Shown one piece after another: positions 22,583 to 33,625 of a stretch of DNA of 64,000 nucleotides. The notes under the pieces were generated by a model. The model did no database searches and had not been told where the DNA came from. It saw only the letters and a program-made list of their open reading frames with translations. Source of the stretch: Petrosia ficiformis (taxonomy: Eukaryota > Porifera > Demospongiae > Haplosclerida > Petrosiidae); the NCBI GenBank assembly GCA_947044365.1, contig OX345650.1, positions 82,001 through 146,000 on the forward strand, written 5' to 3'. Positions within the stretch are counted from its first letter, which is position 1, and every line of letters begins with the position of its first letter. The position numbers and the translations under genes were made by a program.

Positions 22583-25461
22583 TCACTCGCCAACAATAAT
22601 ATTATCAGTTCTAGAGGTTGGTCTCAAATTTGATGCAATTTCTTTGAATATGTCCAACTTTCGGTCACCAAACATCTTGTCACCTTTTGGATCACGTCTT
22701 AGCTCTATCATCTATAAATTATACGAATATATTTCAATGATATCTTAATACAGTACATTTACCATTGGAATAAACGTTAGTGCAAGAAATCCTGTACAAG
22801 CTATAAACAACATTAATGAGTACACCAAAGAAAAAAATGTTGGACTTCTTCTGATAGCTACTAATATTGCTACTGTGAGAACAGTTACAGTGACAGAGAA
22901 ATATACAAATGCCACATTGTATCTGTACTCATTGAGAACATTAATTTTTATTTTACGACTTTGAAATGCAAAGAATGTAGCAGCACAATGTAATCCAATC
23001 TTATGCAACAGAGTCATTACAGCAAAAGCTACTGAATAAATGCTGTCTCCACAATCCCAGAAATAAAATGTTTGAGTTTCACCTGTCGTCTATAGATTAA
23101 GAAGCATATCCAATCATGAATTCATTCTGTATTATTCACCATGTCAAAGTGATCGGGTTTTAGCTGTCTTCGAATTGAAGGGGAGTAAAACACAGCATCA
23201 AGTGTAATTAAAAGAACTTCTGTAATGCCATCAATGGAGACCAGAACTATAACTGCTAAAAGTAATTTCCAATCTCGAGGTATCTAGTATAAAATAGTTT
23301 TAATAATGTGATGGTTATATAATCAATAACAACCTTCTTATTTGGCCGTGGATGTTTGAATATGTAATAAATTCTCCACAACTTAACAACACTGACTGAC
23401 ACACAAATATCATATCCAAATATAGTGGCTACTGGTGCCTGTATCTAGAGAAAGATGACTGCAGTAGTAGTTACACACAGACACTTACTGGACAAATGAG
23501 TTTAACAGTTTCTTCATCAGTAGTTGAGAAACTGTACAGTATGGTTGATACATAAACTGATATAGCACCAAATATCAATAAATAGTTAAGGTTAGGACTT
23601 GTTATACGTATAATTCTGCAAACATTATACATGATTACAATCATAATGTTCAATATGTAAACTTACTTTGTCTTTCTATAAACTATATTGAAAATGAGAC
23701 ACACAATTGCCCATATGAATCCCACAGTAGCTATACCTATGGCTGCACCAAATGCAGCAGGATGAATAGGTTCAATCACTATGACTGGAATACCATCACT
23801 TGGTATACCCACTATAACATTACAATCACTATTATGATGAAAACACTATCAACATAATAACTCACAAGGCCATATTGAATATGTTTCATTAAAAACAGTT
23901 AAGTTTGCTTCTTGATAAACTGCTATTGTTCTCTCCTGAGGAATATCATCTACAATATAAAATATAACACACATGATTTAGTACAATTCATATTAATACC
24001 TTTGTATAGTAACTGATTGAATGTAATAACTGTATCCTCTCGATCATTATTATTATCCCATGATATCATTCCCTATGAGTATTATAGTACATTATGCTTG
24101 TATTAACTATTAATTATTAGTCTCACTGATACTCCTGTAAATGATAGAGTTCTGAATGTTTCTGTTAATCTGTTTGTCCATTTATGATTATTAATTGTAC
24201 TATTAATAGCCCAAGCTATTGACCACACAGCATCATAAGCATACATAGATATCTTAGAGTTAAACTCTGTGGAATTCTGTAATACTTATTATTGATTATA
24301 CTTATAATAGGGATATATGAGTCTATACCTTATTATTATAACCAGCGAGATACTGTTCAGGTTGTGACATTATTATAACTGAATAATTCAAAACAGATTC
24401 AATTTGATGACGTGTACAGTTTAGAGATTCATCATCCAGATTCCACCAATCGTCATTAATGAAATTATTGATTATTATCCAAGCATAAGAAGGATAGTGT
24501 TTCTTCTCATTATACGCCTTTTAAAGATAATAATTATTATTGATATTCTCATTAAAAGGTAGTTAGCTCACTTGACATAAAACCTCCCACGCTTTAGTAC
24601 TGTATGCATCAAGAATAAATATTCTGTTACTGCTTGACTGAATAGAGTATTACAATAATATCATTATACTTATTTTCATACTCACAAATATTCTCTTATC
24701 AACACCACATTCCAATAAAGAATGCTCCTTTAGTTTGATGTTATTTACTGTCAAGAAATCACTAAATTCCTGAAGAGAGAGTATTACATAAGTCTAAACA
24801 ATATAATCGCATACTTCTGATTGAAAACTGATTTCTTCAGTTATCAATAGTACTTGATTCCAATTGAACAACTGAATAAATGTAACAAGTGCATCACATA
24901 TTTGTGTTAGTGAAGGTATAGTTCTGAATAGTGATGGATAGAGTGTAGTGTTACTGAGTATTGCTGATGGAGATGAGTAAGATACCTGTGTAGTAATTTT
25001 TTATCATTATCATTTTCCTTTCAATAGAATTACTCACCACTGGTATATTTTGTAATAGTGATATATTAGCTACACCTTCTGTTGCATTAGAACAACCACA
25101 TCCAATTACTGCTATAGGTTGTGGAAATGAACTTGTTAAATGTTCTGTCAGTAACTGTTCAGTAAGTTCTCTGTTACACTGTAATGTAATGAAATAATAT
25201 ACTGTCATGTAATGGTTTCATACTTACTCGTGAATCCAGTACAGTAGAGTAACACAGGGTAGATCCATTAAGTACTGAAGAAGCATTGATTGATGAGATA
25301 GCTAAATCAACAGTTGGAAGAATTACTGAAGTATCAAATTGTGAAGAATTAGACATCACAACTAAGATCTGGAATGTATTATTACCGCAGGAACAAATAG
25401 AAACAGGAATTATCATGAAAAGAAGGACAAGAGTAGTAGAACGATTCTTAGTTTCTCTCAT
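22583..25461 (-). CDS. GABA-B-like class C GPCR, copy B
   Basis: Fifteen exons with the same boundaries as copy A (25228-25461, 25038-25178, 24815-24985, 24686-24769, 24572-24637, 24329-24517, 24127-24276, 24000-24072, 23866-23949, 23667-23811, 23489-23615, 23334-23444, 23140-23283, 22763-23089, 22583-22711) encode 724 residues. The signal peptide is different (MRETKNRSTTLVLLFMIIPV), the flytrap domain is almost identical to copy A, and the membrane domain and tail are diverged (tail FKEIASNLRPTSRTDNIIV). If ligand binding follows the flytrap, the two receptors should sense the same ligand but may couple differently. It lies tail-to-head upstream of copy A. Confidence 0.92.
23756..25383 (-). 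repeat. Near-identical tract shared with the first receptor gene (copy B side)
   Basis: Partner of 19975-21602. It includes eight introns that match as well as the exons do, which selection on protein alone would not produce. Confidence 0.9.
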
Positions 25462-25781
25462 TTTGAGTTGTTTATCAGTTTGTGATTTCAGTAGTTAACG
25501 AGTAACAAGTGTTAACTAATTATGAACATATGTTAACTAATTTGGAAACAAGAACATATTTTATGTGCACGTGATATTGTAACGCTTTCATAATCTCTCC
25601 TGTAATTATTGTTTACATTAATTCAAGATAATATATTAATAATCCATTTGATAATCAATGATATATGCACAAATGAAAACATAATTATCATTTTTTAAAA
25701 CATAATTTAATATTGTACAGGAAATAGTATAATATATGAGGTTTTTTTTAGGCAATTTAAATTCACTTATCGAAGATATTT

Positions 25782-26577
25782 TCACGAACAAGTAGTATAT
25801 GTTGAAACTGTGTTTCCAACTCTCTTAGTAACTGTTTTACAAGAAAAACCTTTAGGAATAATGATGATCAATTAATCATCATAGCAACATAAATACATTA
25901 CCTCCTCCATGTCCATGAGGAGGAAATGGTGGTCCACCAAACATGTCAGGAGGTGGACCCCCAAAACCTGAATGAAAATGATCTTCTGCAATAGAAAATA
26001 AGATATTAAATAATGTTTATAATGATGTTTATGTATTAACTAACGAGGCCTCATTTCTTCACTGTGAGAATGATCGGAGAAGAAAGTACCAAAAAATGGG
26101 TCATCATCTTCTGGAAACATGTCTTTAAACATATCATCAAATGTAAACTTGAAATCATGATGTCCATGATGAGAATGACCTCCAAAAAATGAATCATAGT
26201 GAAAAGGGTTGGGTGGTGGTGGTCCATGACCTTGATTCATACCATCTGCTCCAAACATATCGTACTGTTTTCTCTTGTCTGAATTTGAAAGTACATCATA
26301 AGCTATATAATTATATATATATAATAAACCTAATCAATAGATATATAATATCACCATTAGCAATTTCTTCAAATTTTGCTTTTGCTCCTTCATCAGGATT
26401 TTTATCAGGATGATATTTCATTGCTAGTCTACGAAAAGCTTTCTTGATTTCTTTATCACTAGCATCTCTTGACACACCTAATAACTTATAATAATCTTTC
26501 TTGTCAGATTGTAAAGACAATGATATCAACAGTAAAAATATACAAAGGATCAATAGTTTCACATCTATACTATTCAT
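25782..26577 (-). CDS. DNAJB9: ER J-domain co-chaperone, DNAJB9/ERdj4 type
   Basis: Four exons (26355-26577, 26045-26302, 25902-25985, 25782-25849) encode 210 residues. There is a signal peptide ([19 protein letters not shown]), then a J domain (~27-92) with the HPD loop (KYHPDKN) and [20 protein letters not shown]. The middle is His/Gly/Phe-rich with FDDMFKDMF, as in human DNAJB9. The C-terminal motif [19 protein letters not shown] matches the DNAJB9 tail CRTVTQRRGNMVTTYTDCS, which separates it from DNAJB11 and DNAJC3. It recruits BiP in the ER lumen and is a known unfolded-protein-response target. There is no KDEL signal, as in the human protein. Confidence 0.92.
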
Positions 26578-26766
26578 ATTAGTCTGCCCAACTTTGATAT
26601 GATATAATTTATTATAAAAATCTCCACCTAATTGACTCCACCCAGTTATTGTGGATGAATTTGATTGGCCAAAATAATTATAATTATAATTATAATAAGT
26701 AAATTGTCCATTGACTCCACCCTGTTTTTGTGGATGGATTTGATTGGTCATGTACAAAATAAAAGA

Positions 26767-27415
26767 TCATGTGGTGCCATATGAGTGATCATTGTATCTG
26801 TTTGCAATCAAATGTTCATAATAATCTGCTGCAGCAGTGTAAGGACTGAAGACATGATTCCAGTGACGTAATTTATACCACCTACCCATACACATGAACA
26901 ACAAAAAACATATACACATCACTGACATATTCATTAAGAATATGTAGAATTCACAACTAGGTACTAGTGTAGGGAAGGATGTAAATATTTTTGTGAGCTT
27001 CCATCCTAGTCCTTCAAAAATAGTATATAATGCAAACAGCAACCCAACTAATAGTCCCCTCATATTGTATGGACATTGAGCATAAAAGAACTCTAAGCTC
27101 GTTGGAAGGATTAATAGAGAACCAAATCCTTGTAGAATCTCAGGAGTTATAAAAAAAATGTTTGATGAAAGGTAAGTATGTGATTCGGTCTCATTCAGTG
27201 TTAGATTCATATTTCCTGTAAGTATGCATGTAATATTACTATCATTACTATATGTCCAGTAGAAATCAAAACTTGCGAACAGTATTTTTGAGAGAAGTGA
27301 AAGAAGAATTCCAAACCCAATTCTTTGTAACATAGTAGGTGTTGGTAATTTGATGTACTTGAACAGGAATTGTTTGACTGGGATGAAAACCAATGGGATA
27401 ACATAATTAATGAAG
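26767..27415 (-). pseudogene. 3' half of a POT/SLC15-like transporter split by a giant insertion
   Basis: The minus strand reads about 215 codons to a stop at 26767: membrane segments, then LQGFGSLLILPTSLEFFYAQ and YNMRGLLVGLLFALY, a pattern of the C-terminal half of proton-coupled oligopeptide transporters (PTR2/SLC15). The frame is open upstream exactly to the element's TIR at 27418. The missing 5' half is at 58884-59856, 31 kb away. Taking both halves with a single TA gives one continuous frame of 540 codons including the stop. The present allele cannot make the full protein unless the element is removed. Confidence 0.85.
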
Positions 27416-27417
27416 TA

Positions 27418-27443
27418 CGGTACACGTCAAAAGTAATGTGGCG
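27418..27443 (+). repeat. Left terminal inverted repeat of the giant element
   Basis: Begins CGGTACACGTCAAAAGTAAT and continues TGTGGCG; 26 bases match the right end perfectly, then similarity fades through a GGCGGC-rich subterminal stretch. Confidence 0.9.
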
Positions 27444-28091
27444 GCTACCCGGCGGCTTTCTCATTAACGGCCTCGAACAGTCCGCTTGTTTCCGACACCC
27501 TTTTCGCGGGTAATCATAATTATTATCATTAAAAATTAATTAATAACTAAAAATTTATAATTATTAATAAGCGTAATTATTAATTTTAATAACATGGCAG
27601 TACTCTACTCCAAGAAAAGCTGAAACTACAACCAGACTAGAAGTAGAGCAAGATAAATTCATTGGATCAGGCTAAGTTTTGATAATATACTATTTGTTAA
27701 TACGTACGTACGTCAGTGTTTATTTAGATAAATTTACTGCTTCAAAGAGTTGGTAGCACGACTCTCTCTTGTGGTCAGATGGCACAGTTGCTTACGATTA
27801 TAATATTGTTATTGTCACCAACAGCATTAACTCTTACTTAATAGTTACAATGAAGTTTGTTGTATCAGGATGTATATCTATTATGTATATATACAGTGCA
27901 ACTCAAGTACCCCCTAGGGCAGTGCAAAATAATACTTATACATAAACCGTGGTACTTTGTAAGTGTTGTATGTCATGTAGTTACAATGGTATTATGTGAT
28001 GCAATTTTAGTATGCAATATCCAGGTGTATGTAGTATCACAGGTACTTAGTAGTGATGTTGCACTGTATATATATGTAATTATGTATATAC

Positions 28092-28153
<62 letters not shown>

Positions 28154-29187
28154 GCACAACTTCCGTCATCGTCCATATCTTTGTCAAGTCATAATGTGTT
28201 TTAGTCAGAAAATAAATCAATGATACGAAAACATTTATTACAAATCATGAAGATAAAAGAGTAATGATAAAAAAAACACTAATTTTGTATTAATAAATTA
28301 TTTATAATAATTATATAATTTTATAATTATATACGTACATAAATAATTTTTATAACTATAAAAATTGTAAAAATATGTGACCGAATTTGCGAAAATCAGG
28401 CTTCTGGGATAATTATTAATTTTGAGATATGAGTGAAAATAGACAGTTATGGCTTACTCGGGTGATTACTGTTTTACTACATAAAAAGCTTCATTAATAT
28501 CGTACCTATTCACTCATACCTTCAGAGAAATTCGGAGACATCTCTGTGCTTCGCTAGCCACTCCTAAAAAAGTTTTTAGTCATTACGTTTAATGATTAAA
28601 TAATTGATTTAATTGCGTTTTTCTCAAAATGAAGGATTTGTGACTACAACGGTTTAATCCCCCACTGTAGCTTTGTCTTTTGCGTGATTGGGATGTATCA
28701 TATATCATTCTGGAGCTAATTGAATACTCTATTCAGGTAATACAAAAAATCAATTTTGAAATTTTATCCCATAAGCCTGATTTTCGCAAATTCGGTCACA
28801 TATGTTAATCAAATGTTTCAAGAATAATAGTTTACTCTTTTTCATCATTACTATTCATCTTCATAATTTCTTGTAATCATTAAGGCCATTGTAACTTGAT
28901 CCATTGTTTCCTGTCCTCTTGTGCCATTCATACAGGATGCAGGTGGGTGGTAATTATTTATTTATTCATTAATAACTATCAACACATAACCAGGCGAGTA
29001 CCAAAATAGCATGCAGGTGGGTGATGGGAAACAATGAATGTAGTTACAATGGCTTAATAACATCACTATAACCAATTATGACTTCACAAGGATATATGGT
29101 GTTACATGGACTGATGGCTGAAGGCTGTCATTTTGCTAGTATGTACATACGTATATATATATATATTATATGTACGTATATGTATTA
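27444..29187. other. Left arm of the giant element, noncoding
   Basis: No gene recognised. It holds a GC-rich subterminal stretch to about 27510, a (TA)n microsatellite at about 28097-28150 and the MITE at 28373-28803. Confidence 0.45.
28373..28803. mobile_element. MITE-like element with ~38-bp inverted repeats
   Basis: Ends are inverted copies: ATATGTGACCGAATTTGCGA running into AAATCAGGCTT at the left, and its reverse complement at 28763-28803. It is 431 bp and has no ORF. TA/AT flanks suggest a TA-targeting superfamily, but the duplication is ambiguous because the ends are palindromic. Confidence 0.75.
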
Positions 29188-29352
29188 GATAAAGCACTGG
29201 TGCGAGTGTTGTATGGGAAATATAGCACGAGGGGTGGGGTCGAGAAGCTCATAAAGCACGAGGCGTAGCCGAGTGCTTTATGAGGCTTTGAGACCCCACC
29301 CCGAGTGCTATATTTTCCAAGACAACACGAGCAAACCCGGTGCTTTATCTGG
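29188..29352. repeat. Foldback (long imperfect hairpin)
   Basis: AGATAAAGCAC at the left pairs with GTGCTTTATCT at the right, and TAAAGCACGAGG with CGAGTGCTTTA near the centre; the arms are about 75 bp. GC-rich and noncoding; possibly a foldback transposon. Confidence 0.7.
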
Positions 29353-29537
29353 TTTATAGTACTTTGGATTGATGCAATGGAGAAGAAAAATGAAGTACTT
29401 AGTGTTCTTGCACTAAACCCGAGGTAAGCGCGTTGTTTTCTAGTATTATAAACAATATCCGGGAAATATAGAACAGGATGTGGTAAAAAAAAGTGTGCTA
29501 TATGGAAAATATAGAACTGTCGGTACCTTTGATGTTA

Positions 29538-29579
29538 GGCGTCAAAGTGCTATAAATATATTTATAGCACTTTGACGCC
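29538..29579. repeat. Perfect 42-bp palindrome
   Basis: Arms of 21 bp, starting GGCGTCAAAGTGC, are exact reverse complements with no spacer. The arm is followed by more GTGCTAT-type sequence resembling the foldback 200 bp upstream. Confidence 0.85.
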
Positions 29580-29709
29580 ACACCTCCACACGTCATAATA
29601 AACATCCGGTTACTTGTAAGGTTTCTCATACTGTATTCACGGTTGGTCCGTGTATTTCACATGATCCCAAGTATATATTTTAAGTACAACCACATAAATA
29701 TTTATTCAG

Positions 29710-30868
29710 GAACATCTTGGCCTTCAATACCGAAAGGTTGGTTGATTTGCTGTAAAATATTTTATTAGTTAATTAAATTGTTTTTTTTTTTTAAATAGGG
29801 GGAAGAACATTCGGACCTCAGTTTTCCCAAGGTTGGTTTGATGTGAAGTCACTAATATTCACATTCACTAATAGTTATTGATTTTTGTGTGATATTATAA
29901 TTGTCCTTACCAGGAACACCTAGACCTCCATTTTGCAAAAAAAAACATCCGGACCTCAGTTTTCCCAAGGTTGGTTTGATGAAAAATATCATTTTAGTAT
30001 TCTATTAATTTAAAGTGATGCAATACTAAAATTCATTTATTGGCTAATTGGCCTACACATGTAAATTTAAAATTACAAAGGAGGTACCAAATGAGTGAAA
30101 TACGTATGATGGTTTGAATTAAGTTCTCGGTTAATGTCTATGTATTTCCAATACAAGTGTTAGCATGTAACGTGTGTACATAGGAATAACTCGAGTGTTT
30201 TCTGTGTAATTTTGTATGTGTGGTTTTATTATGTATGATTATGTATCATCCCCCTTGTTCACATGCCCTTTTATTCTTTTGTATTTAGAATTTTTGCCAC
30301 AGAAGGAACTGCCTGATTTAAATATTATCAAAGATTCCGTTTCTGCTACTCCTGTTCCTATATTCTGATTCACATCAACTATTTCTTCCTACAATTAAGC
30401 CGTACTATGTCAACCACAAAATTGGTGGTTTTTTGGAGCTTATTACTGGCTACAAATTTCCAAGTGACTACAGCAGTTTAATTGAAACTATTATTCTCTC
30501 TGACTATTTGTGTTTTCCAACGTTTATTCGATATACAGAAAAACGGCTGTAAGTCCCATTGGGCTCGATAGAACCAGGATATCAGAAACGTCAAATTATA
30601 CAGGGTTCGTACAAGATGACCATTTTGTGGAGTACCAAAAAATATTTTAGTGCGAGAGTCTTGTTACCTGATCCACCTGAACTGATTTTCAGAACATGCT
30701 GCAATATACGTAATTCTTTGTTTAAAGTGTGCTACCGAAAATAAATGTCCAAAATGTCTGAATTGTATTACTGTTCAAACATTTCCCAACAAACTAGAAG
30801 AATTTTCTTACACCAAATCAAGTAAAACTCTTGAAGAGGTATATTTTCCACATTTATATTTTTCATAG
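29710..30868 (+). pseudogene. Decayed copy of the BTB-like/zinc-finger cargo gene
   Basis: Mini-exons at 29710-29736 and 29799-29831 keep phase 1 (GTSWPSIPKG, GGRTFGPQFSQG), but a third at 29914-29969 is 56 nt and breaks frame. The large exon from 30289 matches the intact gene at 55750-56411: KPYYVNHKIGGFLEL, CFPTFIRYTEKRL, VPLGSIEP, ending LEEVYFPHLYFS. It has a stop right after EKRL and further frameshifts through the zinc-binding part. The final TAG lies inside a 3' hairpin, as in the intact gene. Confidence 0.85.
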
Positions 30869-30879
30869 GGGTTACCCCT
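30867..30879 (+). promoter_or_regulatory. 3' hairpin at the end of the BTB-like pseudogene
   Basis: AGGGGTTACCCCT: 5-bp stem and 3-nt loop, overlapping the terminal TAG. Related AGGGGTTGCCCTT copies follow at about 30913 and 30972. Confidence 0.7.
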
Positions 30880-31222
30880 CATTATTGGACTTGTTTATGT
30901 TACTTAATTTATAGGGGTTGCCCTTCATTTCAGTTTCATTTACTTATATTTCACTTATTAATTTAATTTATAGGGGTTGCCCTTCATTCACGATAATCAT
31001 TTACTTGTTTCATGATCACTTGATAATTTATCAATCATTAACAAAAGAACAAGAGACAATAACTATTACATAATTTAGGTTATAAATACAATAGAACAGA
31101 ACTTGTGCAGTGGCATCCACTATAATACAAAATAAAATAAAATAATAAAGAACACGTAGTAAGTGGCATCCACTACAATACAAAATAAAATAGTAAAGGT
31201 TCACAATGAAAAGTATACAGAA

Positions 31223-32905
31223 CTAAAATAGAGATTTCAAATTCTTGTTGAGAAACACTAAAGCATCCACACTACTTGGCTTTAGGCAGGAACGAAGTTT
31301 TGTTACAGTGAGACCTGCAGTAGAGAAAATCTTCTTAGATGGTGCCAAGGTAGCTGGTATTGCAAGTACTTCCCTTGCTACTTTGGCAACACGGGGATAA
31401 CGATGTGTATTGTTCTTCCACCAATCAAGTGGGTTTGTTTTCCTAGACACTACCTTTTCGGCTAAAAACTGACCTAATTCCTCAAGAGGGGACGAGGTAC
31501 TAATCTCTTCTACTCCAAGTAGAAGATCAAATGCAGTTTCATGTTTCTTTGATGGTGGAACAACTTCAAAATCTTCGGGTGAGGAGGGTGTGGAAAAGGA
31601 ATCCATTCTCTCAACAATAATACTCTTGACTGTTTCAGTCTGATGCTCATCTAGATATTTTGGTAATTTAAACCGGGGATCCAGCATTGAAGCTACAACC
31701 ATACATGATGACATATCCAAACTATCAAGTCTCCATCTTCGCTTAATTTCACTAGTTACATCATGTTTAAAGTGCACAACATTCGGACAATCTTCACTAG
31801 ATTTCTTCATGCTTTCTACCAAACCATGGATAATTGGGAGAGTGCTGGAAATAGTGGTATTTTCTTCGTAACACATGTAGGTGGTAGCAACATCAAAAGG
31901 CCTAAGAGCTTTTACTAGTTCTTCGCGAGCACCCACTGTTCACTTTTTAGATCAAGGTACCTGTCACTTCTTTTAGTTACTTGCTCGTCAGAGAGTACAG
32001 CGGACACAGGCCATCTCATTTCAATCAGGCGCTCCAACATATGAAATGTAGAGTTCCAACGAGTTGCACAATGCTGAATAAGCTTACTGGCAGCTCCAAT
32101 CAACCTCTCTATAGCAACTCGGGAAAGGGCAACTTTAAGGCATAGTTGAAGGCAGTGGGCATTGCAGCAGATACTTTCCCAACCTTTCTCATCATGAAGG
32201 ATTCGAAGACACAGCTCCATATTTGCAGCCTGGTCATGTACTATTGTAGACACCTTGTCCTCAATTCCAAAAGTCTCTAACAATGTTGATAATATTATCT
32301 GAAATGGCTTGCCCTGTATGGCTTTCTAGGAAGGCTTTCGTGACCAATACGTAAGAACATACCTCCCAGTTAGGAGAGATATAGTGGGATGAGACAGTAA
32401 TGTATGCCTCTGTGGCTGAGCTGGTCCATATGTCAGTTGTGAGGGCAACTGACACAGCTTCCTTACTTAGTTTCTCTCGGAGTTGCTTTATACCGAGGTC
32501 GTGTTTGTACTGAATAATATCTCTAACATGTTTTCTACTTGGTAATGTATAACCGGGCTCAAGAAAAGAAAGAAGCTCTTTGAACCCTTTGCATTCGACC
32601 ATACGTATTGGTCTCATATCCATTGCTATCATGTTTATCACTCTCTCTGTGATCTCTCTTGAGCGGCTCTCAGAACATTGACGGGGCTTTAAAACACTGT
32701 CAAGCGAAGTCTGCTTCGCTTTAGAACTTTCGCCCATCTTCGCTTTATATTTGAGGGGATGGATTTTCACCAGGTGTTCTCGTAAGTTTGAGGTTCCTCC
32801 ATGGTATGCTAGTTTTCTTAAACACAGTATACACTTAGCTTTCTTTTCTTCCTTGAACTTCTCAAAAAACTTCCAAACATCTGAAGTTTGAGCAAGGTCG
32901 GTCAT
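31223..32905 (-). pseudogene. hAT transposase (ZBED-like) with two frameshifts
   Basis: Three overlapping minus-strand frames (32261-32905, 31915-32283, 31223-31936) together form one hAT transposase. An N-terminal BED finger (CILCLRKLAYHGGTSNLREH) and LTTDIWTS are followed by DQAANMELCLR, CNAHCLQLCLKVALS and HCATRWNSTFHMLERL, then the C-terminal dimerisation region NPLDWWKNN through SSVDALVFLNKNL. Single-base shifts near 32275 and 31925 break it. A hAT-like end (CAGGGCTGGGACCAATG in reverse complement, ending at about 33081) is seen on one side only. It interrupts the hairpin-bearing 3' repeats of the BEN gene, so it inserted after them. Confidence 0.88.
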
Positions 32906-33575
32906 GTCTCTAGATCTTTAGAAACCACAAATTAAAGGTGAAAGGTCCACAATGGCTGCACACCTAATGCGATTGCGCATTAATTAAGTGGGTGTGGTGC
33001 GAAGGTTCGAAGCCGAATTATTGCATTCGAAGGCCCTACAACGAACGAATATACCGAATGTTCGAACATTGGTCCCAGCCCTGATAATTATACATCCACA
33101 TTGTACAGATTGAGAAATGATTGTATCAACCACGAAAAAGTAAAATCATAGAAAAACAGGTTATAAAACTAAAGTAAAGAATTGCATCACCAAAAGTACA
33201 AGAAACAATACTATACAGAATATAAGTTATAAAACTAAAGTACAAAATTGCATCAACAAAAGTACAAGAACAATACTATACAGAATATAAGTTATAAAAG
33301 TAGCATCAAATATTTTACAAGAAACACAATGACAGTCAATTATATACAATAGAACAGTACTTATGCAGTGGCATCCACTATATACATTAGTATTTGTCCA
33401 CATTGTACAGATTGAGAAATGATTGTATCAACCATGAAAAAAGTATAATCATAGAAAAACAGGTTATAAAACTAAGTAAAGAATTGGATTACTAAAAGTA
33501 CAAGAGACAATAACTAAACAGAACATAAGTTATCAAGGTAACAGAGAAATGCATTTTATAAGAAACCCATAATGC

Positions 33576-33588
33576 AGTGGCATCCACT
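33576..33588 (-). promoter_or_regulatory. 3' hairpin downstream of the BEN-domain gene
   Basis: On the minus strand AGTGGATGCCACT lies 37 nt past the stop. Further copies in the same orientation are at 33367-33379, 31162-31174 and 31109-31121; the last two are now separated by the hAT. Stem AGTGG/CCACT, loop ATG. Confidence 0.72.
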
Positions 33589-33625
33589 ATACATTTACAT
33601 GTTCTGAGAAATGTCACATCAAAAT

